DNA of 16,431 bases from Rikenellaceae bacterium (GTDB lineage: Bacteria > Bacteroidota > Bacteroidia > Bacteroidales > UBA932): the NCBI GenBank assembly GCA_900769885.1, contig CAAGIG010000060.1, positions 1 to 16,431 of the forward strand, written 5' to 3'. Position 1 is the stretch's first letter. Each line of letters begins with the position of its first letter. Below the pieces are notes generated by a model. The model saw only the letters and a program-made list of their open reading frames with translations, had not been told where the DNA came from and ran no database searches. Below are positions 6,537-13,226 of the stretch, piece after piece. The translations under genes were made by a program, and so were the position numbers.

Positions 6537-7925
6537 TTAATTAAAAAGTGATGAATCGATTACAACACCTTCGTAAGTAGTTGCACCCTGAGCATTTTTA
6601 GCTTCAATCAGGAATACATAGTCTCCAACAGGGACATCATTGTATACGAAGTCAATTCCTTCCTGAGTTTTAGCTGTAGCCAACTGGTCAGCAGAAATTT
6701 CGTGCAACCAGAAGAATGCTTTGATAGCTTCCCAACCTTGTTCAATGTAAGGAGCACAACTTGCATAGTCAGCTGTTCCGTATGAGATAACAGCTGTAGA
6801 AGCATCTGCTTTCACATTGATAATCATTGAATAAACACCTTCTTCATATTTAATGATAGGATCTGCAATGGTAATTACAGGTGCCTCATTGGTAGGAGTC
6901 AAAGTTGTAAATTCTTCTGAAACATAGCTCCAGTCATAGATATTTGTAGGGTCGGTGCTGTTAGGGTCTACGTAGAATGCCATAGCCACATAATCTGTAG
7001 AGTGTTTCAAATCTGTAGCAACAACCTGACCTTCACCTTGTTGTGCAAGAGCTTGCAACATTTCACCCATACCTGAAGTATAACCCAATTCGAAAGCGTG
7101 ATTTTGCATACCATAATATGTATAGATCATCACATTTTCACCGAACTCATCGTACAAGCTCTTTTCCATACAATAGTAGAACCAGTACTCTTCATTATTA
7201 CCTGGAGTAACTGTGAATGTAACACCTGTGTAATCAGGAGTAAGGTTTGAGATAGTCATTGAGTGGTCAACAACTTGATCCTTTGTGACAAATGTTTTCT
7301 TGTAAATGGTTTTGATTTCTTCAGGTGCAAGATATTGGAATGCAACTGCCAAATATTCATAATTTGTAGAAAGTCTTTCCAACTCAAGAGATTGGGTACC
7401 ACTGTACACATAATCTGCCTGATTAGGATTTTCATATAGGTATTGAATCAAAGCAACATCGTCAGTGATGTTCAATGTTTCAAGTTCAGCAGTGGTGATA
7501 ACTCTTGCAAAGTATTGGGTTTCAGAGTCTGAAGGGATAAATTCCACTGTAGCGGTAGTTGCTTCAACATTTTTTGCATTGATTTGGATAGCAAAACCGC
7601 CTTCGCTCGAAGGGGTCAAAGTGATAACCAGCTCTGTCCACTCTGATTCTGCGCCATTACCGGTAGCTTTTACTGCAAATGTATAGATACTTGTTTCAAG
7701 TTCGTTGTAAGTTACAATTGTTTCAGTTGTAGTCTGTTCGGCAGCTCCATCCAAAGTGTAAACATAATTTGTTGCACCCTCAACTGCTTGCCAGGCAACA
7801 GTAAATGATGATGAAGTTTGTTCCAAAACAATTGCGTCAGGCTTTGCCAATGACTTTGTCTCTTTTTGACAGCTTGAAAACAACACTGTCAATGCTAAAA
7901 ATAATACACAGAATTTTTTAATCAT
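6537..7925 (-). CDS. Lipoprotein with FN3-like domain and further modules
   Basis: Function unknown. The open frame extends far upstream into recJ, but the real start is the ATG at 7923-7925 (462 residues), because it begins a clean lipoprotein signal: MIKKF, a hydrophobic stretch, then LFSSC with the lipidated Cys at 19. The next residues, QKETK, loosely recall the export signal of Bacteroidota surface lipoproteins, so it may be surface-exposed. Residues about 28-105 form a fibronectin type III-like domain (SSFTVAWQAVEGATNYVYTL; YTFAVKATG). Residues about 111-214 and 216-343 look like related beta-sandwich modules with long insertions (TATVEFIPSDSETQYFARV against GVTFTVTPGNNEEYWFYYC). A C-terminal module covers 348-462. 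I see no enzyme motif. It resembles multi-module adhesion or glycan-associated lipoproteins, but no transporter or sus-type partner lies nearby. Confidence 0.85.
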   Translation of the reverse strand: MIKKFCVLFLALTVLFSSCQKETKSLAKPDAIVLEQTSSSFTVAWQAVEGATNYVYTLDGAAEQTTTETIVTYNELETSIYTFAVKATGNGAESEWTELVITLTPSSEGGFAIQINAKNVEATTATVEFIPSDSETQYFARVITTAELETLNITDDVALIQYLYENPNQADYVYSGTQSLELERLSTNYEYLAVAFQYLAPEEIKTIYKKTFVTKDQVVDHSMTISNLTPDYTGVTFTVTPGNNEEYWFYYCMEKSLYDEFGENVMIYTYYGMQNHAFELGYTSGMGEMLQALAQQGEGQVVATDLKHSTDYVAMAFYVDPNSTDPTNIYDWSYVSEEFTTLTPTNEAPVITIADPIIKYEEGVYSMIINVKADASTAVISYGTADYASCAPYIEQGWEAIKAFFWLHEISADQLATAKTQEGIDFVYNDVPVGDYVFLIEAKNAQGATTYEGVVIDSSLFN

Positions 7926-7966
7926 AGTTAGACTTATTAATGAATTTTGTGCAATTATAAAAATAA

Positions 7967-7996
7967 AAAATATAGTATTCAAAATTTCTTTGCAAA
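7967..7996 (-). promoter_or_regulatory. Candidate promoter for the lipoprotein gene
   Basis: On the minus strand TTTG (7993-7996) is followed after 18 bases by TATATTTT (7967-7974), one mismatch from TAnnTTTG. Transcription would begin about 7960, giving a leader of roughly 35 bases. The -33 box directly abuts that of the divergent recJ promoter. Confidence 0.5.
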
Positions 7997-8019
7997 TGTT
8001 GCTATTTTCCGTACTTTTG
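7989..8019 (+). promoter_or_regulatory. recJ promoter, TTTG-19-TACTTTTG
   Basis: TTTG (7989-7992), exactly 19 bases, then TACTTTTG (8012-8019) is a full match to the Bacteroidota housekeeping promoter. Only six bases separate it from the ATG at 8026. This excludes the upstream in-frame ATG at 7990, which lies inside the -33 region. Confidence 0.85.
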
Positions 8020-8025
8020 CAAAAT

Positions 8026-9756
8026 ATGACAATTGATAGAAAATGGATAGTCAAAGAATCGGGTAATCCCGCAGTTATTCGCCAACTCTCTTCAGAATTG
8101 GGGATAGACCACGTTTTGGCTAATCTGTTGGTGCAAAGAAATATCACAACGAGCGAACAGGCGAGAGAATTTTTCAGACCGGAATTGTCCAAACTTCACG
8201 ACCCATTTCTGATGAAGGATATGGACAAAGCGGTGGAACGCCTTAACAAGGCAATCGATTCGGGAGAGAAGATTCTCATTTATGGAGACTACGATGTGGA
8301 CGGAACTACAGCTGTCGCTCTTCTTTATACATTCATCAGAAATTTCAATCCCAATGTAGAGTACTATATCCCTGACAGATACGACGAAGGATATGGTATT
8401 TCTTATAAAGGTATAGATTGGGGCGTTGATAATGGATATACCTTGATTATTGCATTGGACTGCGGAATCAAGGCTGTGGAAAAAGTAAGTTATGCCAAAG
8501 AGAAAGGTGTTGATTTCATCATTTGTGACCACCACCTTCCCGGAGATGAACTTCCTGAAGCATACGCAATCCTTGACCCCAAAAGAACAGACTGCACATA
8601 CCCTTTTGACGATTTGTCAGGATGTGGTGTAGGTTTCAAACTTATTCAGGCTTACGCCCAATTTAAGGGCTACCCGTTTGCCTGGGTAGAAGCATATCTC
8701 GACCTGGTGGTTGTAAGTATCTCTGCCGACCTTGTTTCAATGACAGGAGAAAACAGAATCCTTGCTTACTACGGTTTGCAAAGACTCAACGAAGCCCCCA
8801 GCAAAGGGTTGATGTCGATTATCAAACTTTCAGGTCTTGAGAACCACAAAATCACAATTGATGACATTGTATTCAAGATAGGTCCCCGCATCAATGCAGC
8901 CGGCAGAATGGAATCGGGAAGAACTGCTGTCCATCTCCTTGTTTCAAGAAATGACAAAGAGGCAAAAGAGATTGGAGCCGCTATCAACACCCACAATAAC
9001 GACCGAAAAAACATCGACAAAGAGATTACCAAAGAGGCCATTGAATCGGTAAAAAGAGAAAAAGACCATTTGAGCAAAAAAGCAACAATAGTCTTTGACC
9101 CAAAATGGCACAAAGGGGTTGTTGGTATCGTTGCATCCAGATTGGTAGAAGCATTTTACCGCCCCACGATAGTTCTTACAGAATCGAACGGACTTATCAC
9201 AGGTTCGGCGAGAAGCATTGCAGGATTTGACCTTTATGAAGCTATCGAAGAGTGCTCAGAATACCTTGAGAACTTCGGAGGACATATGTATGCCGCAGGA
9301 CTTACTCTCAAGAAAGAGAATCTTGCCCCATTCAGCGAAAAGTTTGAAAAAGTGGTTGCAAGAAAAATCACTGACGATATTCTTACACCCATAGTAAATA
9401 TCGACACATATCTCGATTTCAAACAGATTACCCCAAAATTCTTCAGGATATTGAAACAATTCCAACCATTTGGTCCAGGAAACCTCTCTCCTGTCTTCAT
9501 TACCGAAAATGTCTACGACAATGGTAACGGAAGAAAAGTAGGTTCAGATAGCGGACATATGAAACTGGAGTTGATTCAGGAAGATGAACCATACAGACAC
9601 ATTTCAGCAATAGCCTTCAACAGGGCAGAACACTATGAACATCTGCACGCAGGAAACCCCGTTGATGTATGCTACTCAATCGCTGAAAACTATTATCGGG
9701 GCATCGCCAACATCCAGTTGAGAGTTAAAGACATAAAGAAAAAGGAACTTTTTTAA
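8026..9756 (+). CDS. recJ: Single-stranded-DNA-specific exonuclease RecJ
   Basis: RecJ degrades single-stranded DNA 5' to 3' in recombination and mismatch or base-excision repair, using two metal ions. I place the start at 8026 (576 residues, MTIDRKWIVKE). A further in-frame ATG at 7990 lies inside the promoter, and its extra residues do not resemble RecJ. The DHH phosphoesterase core shows GDYDVDGTTA (87-96), LDCG (144-147), CDHH (167-170) and SADLVSMTGENR (233-244). The DHHA1 domain follows, with VVGIVASRL (365-373), GSARS (393-397) and the GGH motif (418-420). A C-terminal OB-like domain covers about 455-570 (FQPFGPGN at 479-486). All metal ligands I can recognise are present. The stop codon lies inside the terminator hairpin. 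It stands alone on its strand, between the divergent lipoprotein gene and the convergent MFS genes. Confidence 0.96.
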   Translation: MTIDRKWIVKESGNPAVIRQLSSELGIDHVLANLLVQRNITTSEQAREFFRPELSKLHDPFLMKDMDKAVERLNKAIDSGEKILIYGDYDVDGTTAVALLYTFIRNFNPNVEYYIPDRYDEGYGISYKGIDWGVDNGYTLIIALDCGIKAVEKVSYAKEKGVDFIICDHHLPGDELPEAYAILDPKRTDCTYPFDDLSGCGVGFKLIQAYAQFKGYPFAWVEAYLDLVVVSISADLVSMTGENRILAYYGLQRLNEAPSKGLMSIIKLSGLENHKITIDDIVFKIGPRINAAGRMESGRTAVHLLVSRNDKEAKEIGAAINTHNNDRKNIDKEITKEAIESVKREKDHLSKKATIVFDPKWHKGVVGIVASRLVEAFYRPTIVLTESNGLITGSARSIAGFDLYEAIEECSEYLENFGGHMYAAGLTLKKENLAPFSEKFEKVVARKITDDILTPIVNIDTYLDFKQITPKFFRILKQFQPFGPGNLSPVFITENVYDNGNGRKVGSDSGHMKLELIQEDEPYRHISAIAFNRAEHYEHLHAGNPVDVCYSIAENYYRGIANIQLRVKDIKKKELF

Positions 9757-9771
9757 GTTCCTTTTCTTTTT
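9740..9771. terminator. Bidirectional terminator containing the recJ stop
   Basis: The arms AAAAGGAACTT (9740-9750) and AAGTTCCTTTT (9755-9765) are perfectly complementary around a TTTT loop and are followed by CTTTTT. On the other strand the stem is also followed by a T-rich run, so it can end both recJ and the convergent MFS transcripts. The recJ TAA (9754-9756) spans the loop and the right arm. Confidence 0.85.
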
Positions 9772-9796
9772 ATACTCTCAGCCACATCAACACCGA

Positions 9797-9812
9797 CTGT
9801 TATTTCTTAACA
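9797..9812 (-). repeat. 16-base direct repeat at 3' end of second MFS gene
   Basis: The plus-strand sequence CTGTTATTTCTTAACA here is identical to 11183-11198. Both copies span the stop codon and last codons (VKK, stop) of an MFS gene. The copies are 1386 bases apart, exactly one gene plus one 6-base spacer, as expected for a tandem duplication unit. Confidence 0.7.
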
Positions 9813-11179
9813 CGCTCATCCAAAGCAAGTTCAGGTTTTGCATCCGAAGCTCGGCTAAGCAAGAATGCCAACAATATAGAGCACACTGCCAATCCTATAA
9901 AGAGATACTCTGCATTAATTGCATTACCTGTTTTATCGAGAATCCTTCCGACAATAACAGGAACCAGCATCATTCCCATATTTTGAATCCAATACATCAG
10001 AGAGAATGCAGTTCCAAGATTTTTCTCCGGGACAATTTTAGGAATCGAAGGCCACATTGCGGCAGGAACCAAAGAATATCCAAGGCCCAACATTCCTATT
10101 CCTACAAATCCAAATGCAGGAATACTTGGAGCAAAAGCGATTGTAAGATGTGCAAGCAGAACCAGCACTGAACCGAATATCATAATTTTTGTTCCCTTAC
10201 CCACTCTATCTACCATCGCACCGAACAATGGCGCAAAAACAAGTGTAAAGAAAGGTATCATTGAGACCATCACAGATGCAGTCTCTCCATCGATATCAAA
10301 TCGGGGCATAATTATAGAAGTGGCAAACTTTCTGAAAGAAATGATACAACAATAAAAGAACACACACAATAGGGCAATTAAAACAAACTCCCTATTGGTG
10401 AGAACTTTTATAACATCAGAAAACTTAAACCTGTCTTCCTTTGATTCCTTTGCAACACCCGAATCCTTCTCCGATATCATTTGTCTGTCAAGTTTGATAT
10501 CCATAGCCACAAACATTGCCCACACAATCAGCCCTACCAAAATTATACACATACCGATATAGGCTGGTTTGGATGTTTCAGAGAAAGGGACATTCCCCTG
10601 AAGATTGACAATTTGTGGAACTGTAACCATTGCCAAAGCTGTTCCCAGACGCGCCAAGGCCAATTGTACCCCCATCGCCAAAGCCATCTCTTTCCCTTTG
10701 AACCACTTTGCGATAGAGCGGTTCACGACCACCCCTGCAATTTCACTACCCAATCCGAAAAGGGCACATCCGACACAGGCAATCCAAACAGAAGGTTTTT
10801 CAAAATAGCCGGTAAGGAAAGTATTCAGAGAACTGCTATGAAATGACTCTGAAACAGAATAGGTAATCATAAACGCTCCAAAGGCCATCAATCCGACAAA
10901 AATGGAACCGGTTATTTTTATTCCCCATCTGTCGAGCAACATTCCGCAAATAACAAGTCCTCCCCAGACACACAACAAAGAATATGATCCTTTGAAAAAG
11001 CCATAATCGCCTGAAGACCATCCCAAATCCAAAGTCTCGGGATGCTGGAAAATATGACTGATTGTCGAGAAGATATCGTCAAAGAAATAAGAAGCGAACA
11101 TCGGTAGAGCTAAAAACAAGAGTACCGCCCAGCGGGCAGTACTCGAATCTCTCAATGTTCTGAGAACTTTAGAAGTCAT
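9800..11179 (-). CDS. MFS carrier, second gene of a tandem pair
   Basis: This is a polytopic inner-membrane protein of the major facilitator superfamily, with about 12 predicted helices in 459 residues, and it presumably drives transport with an ion gradient. The loop after TM2 has GMLLDRWGIKITG (79-91), the MFS motif A equivalent, and its repeat in the C-terminal half is GAMVDRVGKG (320-329). A conserved cytoplasmic segment SIAKWFKGKEMALAMG (155-170) follows TM4. A charged central loop (about 228-260) links the halves. The stretch YSLVPAAMWPSIPKIVPE with LGTAF and IQN (368-400) recalls MFSD1-type carriers, known in animals as lysosomal dipeptide transporters; that link is from memory and remains inference. 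Substrate unknown. It starts 6 bases after its paralogue and almost certainly shares its transcript. Confidence 0.88.
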   Translation of the reverse strand: MTSKVLRTLRDSSTARWAVLLFLALPMFASYFFDDIFSTISHIFQHPETLDLGWSSGDYGFFKGSYSLLCVWGGLVICGMLLDRWGIKITGSIFVGLMAFGAFMITYSVSESFHSSSLNTFLTGYFEKPSVWIACVGCALFGLGSEIAGVVVNRSIAKWFKGKEMALAMGVQLALARLGTALAMVTVPQIVNLQGNVPFSETSKPAYIGMCIILVGLIVWAMFVAMDIKLDRQMISEKDSGVAKESKEDRFKFSDVIKVLTNREFVLIALLCVFFYCCIISFRKFATSIIMPRFDIDGETASVMVSMIPFFTLVFAPLFGAMVDRVGKGTKIMIFGSVLVLLAHLTIAFAPSIPAFGFVGIGMLGLGYSLVPAAMWPSIPKIVPEKNLGTAFSLMYWIQNMGMMLVPVIVGRILDKTGNAINAEYLFIGLAVCSILLAFLLSRASDAKPELALDERVKK

Positions 11180-11182
11180 ATT

Positions 11183-11198
11183 CTGTTATTTCTTAACA
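11183..11198 (-). repeat. 16-base direct repeat at 3' end of first MFS gene
   Basis: Partner of the copy at 9797-9812. It covers the end of the first MFS gene and part of the 6-base spacer before the second. Confidence 0.7.
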
Positions 11199-12565
11199 TT
11201 AGGAAGTTCCATTCCGTAACCCTTAACAGAGTCTTCTCTCTTAAGCCACAAGCCAAGAATCAAGGCAAGGATACCGAATGAAGAGAAAATCAACATAGGA
11301 ACTGTATATCCACCGGTTGCTTCCAAAGTTTTACCAATTACGATTGGAGTAAGGAACAAACCGATATTCTGAATCCAGAAAATCAAACAATATGCTGATC
11401 CCAAAATTTTTGCATCGATAATCTTTGGAACTGAAGGCCATAGAGCGGCAGGAACCAATGAGAATGATACACCCAACACAAGGATAAGAATTGTTGCAAA
11501 TACTTTTGAAGGGAACATTGGCAACAAGAATGCAAAGCTCAAGTGGCAGCAAATCATAATTACAGCACCCAACATCAGCATTGAAGCGCCTTTACCTTTA
11601 TAATCAAGGAATCCACCCAAGAATGGAGTCAGACACATTGCCAGAATTGGGAAGAAACTGAACATACGTGAAGCCTCTTCAGCAGAGATATTCAATGTCA
11701 TTTCCAAGAAGTTAGGAGCATATCTCTGGAATGGGAAGATAGCAGAGTAGTACAATACACATAGAAGAGCCACCAACCAGAACATCTTGCTTGAGAAGAT
11801 TTTACCAAGGTCACTGATATGGAATTCCTCTTCTGAAGAACCTTCTTCACTCATCTCACCTGCAGCGATCATTTGTTTGTCAAGTTTTGTATCCATCAAT
11901 GAGAATACCACATAACAAATAAGACCAATAAGAAGAAGTGCTGTACAGAACGCAACAGGAGCAACTACAGAGTTATCGAATTTTGCAGAGATGATAGGAG
12001 CCAGCCACATTACAGCGAATACACCCAAACGTGCGATTGCCATTTCGATACCCATAGCCAAAGCCATCTCTTTGCCTTTGAACCACTTAGCAATTGATTT
12101 TGAAACTGTTGTACCGGCCATTTCACAACCGCAACCGAAAATCATAAATCCAAAACAAGCCAATTTTGCATTTCCGGGAAGTGCAGTCCACCAGCTGTTC
12201 AACCATTGTGCGAATGATGTTGTTTGGAACCAATCAGATACCGCAACAAACTTAATGGCAGCACCGATAACCATCAATGATGCAGACAAAATACCTGTAA
12301 AACGGATTCCCATTTTATCAAGGATGATACCTGCAAAAATTAAGAAGAAACAGAACACATTCAAGAAGTACTCAGAAGCAGCATAAGTTCCAAAAACAGA
12401 ACTGCTCCATTGAAGGTTTGTTTCCACAAGAGATTTTAGTGGTGACATTACATCCACAAACATGTAGGCAAAGAACATCATCAATGCCACCAAGATCAAT
12501 GCTGTCCAACGTGCGACACCACTGTCGTTTAGAAATCTTTTAGCATTAGCTTGAATTTGAGTCAT
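11186..12565 (-). CDS. MFS carrier, first gene of a tandem pair
   Basis: Paralogue of the next gene, also exactly 459 residues with about 12 predicted helices. Shared landmarks at matching positions are ILDKMGIRFTG (81-91), SIAKWFKGKEMALAMG (157-172), DTKLDKQMI in the central loop (225-233), FLDYKGKG (319-326), and SLVPAALWPSVPKI with WIQN (369-400). The central loop is Glu- and Ser-rich (238-248), unlike that of the second copy. Helices outside these landmarks differ considerably, so the duplication is old or the copies have specialised. An ordinary N-terminus with Arg/Lys before TM1 supports the ATG at 12563-12565. The strong promoter at 12604-12634 drives both genes. Nothing nearby points to a metabolic pathway for the substrate. 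Confidence 0.88.
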   Translation of the reverse strand: MTQIQANAKRFLNDSGVARWTALILVALMMFFAYMFVDVMSPLKSLVETNLQWSSSVFGTYAASEYFLNVFCFFLIFAGIILDKMGIRFTGILSASLMVIGAAIKFVAVSDWFQTTSFAQWLNSWWTALPGNAKLACFGFMIFGCGCEMAGTTVSKSIAKWFKGKEMALAMGIEMAIARLGVFAVMWLAPIISAKFDNSVVAPVAFCTALLLIGLICYVVFSLMDTKLDKQMIAAGEMSEEGSSEEEFHISDLGKIFSSKMFWLVALLCVLYYSAIFPFQRYAPNFLEMTLNISAEEASRMFSFFPILAMCLTPFLGGFLDYKGKGASMLMLGAVIMICCHLSFAFLLPMFPSKVFATILILVLGVSFSLVPAALWPSVPKIIDAKILGSAYCLIFWIQNIGLFLTPIVIGKTLEATGGYTVPMLIFSSFGILALILGLWLKREDSVKGYGMELPNVKK

Positions 12566-12603
12566 TACTATACGATTTTATAGGTTAATAAAGATATTTT
12601 TTT

Positions 12604-12634
12604 CAAAAGTACCCATTTTGCCTTAAAAGACAAA
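12604..12634 (-). promoter_or_regulatory. Promoter of the MFS pair, TTTG-19-TACTTTTG
   Basis: On the minus strand TTTG (12631-12634), exactly 19 bases, then TACTTTTG (12604-12611) fully matches the Bacteroidota consensus. Transcription should begin near 12598, giving a leader of about 30 bases before the ATG at 12565. Confidence 0.85.
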
Positions 12635-12651
12635 TTTTTTTCCTATATTAG
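12617..12651 (+). promoter_or_regulatory. Possible ssb promoter
   Basis: On the plus strand TTTG (12617-12620) and TATATTAG (12644-12651) resemble the -33 and -7 elements, but the spacing of 23 bases is long and the -7 box has one mismatch. The -7 box ends 24 bases before the ssb ATG. It physically overlaps the divergent MFS promoter. Confidence 0.4.
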
Positions 12652-12675
12652 CAGTTCATTTTAATTGTTATAATT

Positions 12676-13182
12676 ATGTCATTGAATAAAGTTTTATTGA
12701 TTGGAAACGTGGGTAAAGACCCAGAAGTGAGACATTTGGAAAGCGGAGCCGTTACTGCATCTTTCTCTTTAGCGACTTCAGAAAGATATAAAGACCGCAA
12801 TGGTGAGGTTAAAGATATAACAGAATGGCATAATATCGTATGCTGGAGAGGACTTGCCGAAATCGTGGAGAAGTATGTTAAAAAAGGGACACAACTCTAT
12901 ATCGAGGGCAAAATCAGAACCCGCTCATACCAGGACAGAGATGGCAACACAAGATATATCACAGAGATTAATGCTGACGATATCAGATTCGTAGGTCGCA
13001 AATCAGACGGCGAATCCAACTATTCCGGAGCAAGCGGATATTCTAACGGTGGAGGATACTCAAATGGCGGATACTCTTCACCTGCAGCTCCCGCTCCCGC
13101 AGTACAGACACCTGTTCAAAAACCTCAGGCAAATTCATTCAACACACCTGTTGACGACATAGGTGATGACTTGCCATTCTAA
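12676..13182 (+). CDS. ssb: Single-stranded DNA-binding protein
   Basis: SSB coats single-stranded DNA during replication, repair and recombination, and recruits partner enzymes through its tail. The 168 residues have the classic layout. An OB-fold fills residues 1-108 (MSLNKVLLIGNVGKDPEVRH; TEWHNIVCWRGLAEIVEKYVKKG; LYIEGKIRTRSY). A flexible Gly/Ser/Tyr- then Pro/Ala-rich linker covers about 110-155. The acidic tip DDIGDDLPF (160-168) is the partner-docking peptide. RecJ, also encoded in this window, is a known kind of SSB-tail partner. Length and motifs are normal for a housekeeping SSB rather than a plasmid or phage copy. The 44-base gap to purA shows no terminator, so read-through is likely. 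Confidence 0.97.
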   Translation: MSLNKVLLIGNVGKDPEVRHLESGAVTASFSLATSERYKDRNGEVKDITEWHNIVCWRGLAEIVEKYVKKGTQLYIEGKIRTRSYQDRDGNTRYITEINADDIRFVGRKSDGESNYSGASGYSNGGGYSNGGYSSPAAPAPAVQTPVQKPQANSFNTPVDDIGDDLPF

Positions 13183-13226
13183 CAACGCAGTAAAAAAACA
13201 AAAATCAAAATAGTACTATAAAAGAT

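Noticed and set aside
7990..8025. Upstream recJ start at 7990
   Set aside because: The ATG overlaps the recJ -33 box and the added residues do not match RecJ.
7926..8192. N-terminal extension of the lipoprotein to an ATG at 8192
   Set aside because: It would run antisense through the recJ start and both promoters and would bury the lipoprotein signal peptide.
13183..13226. Promoter for purA in the ssb-purA gap
   Set aside because: The gap is A-rich but has no TAnnTTTG match; read-through from ssb is simpler.
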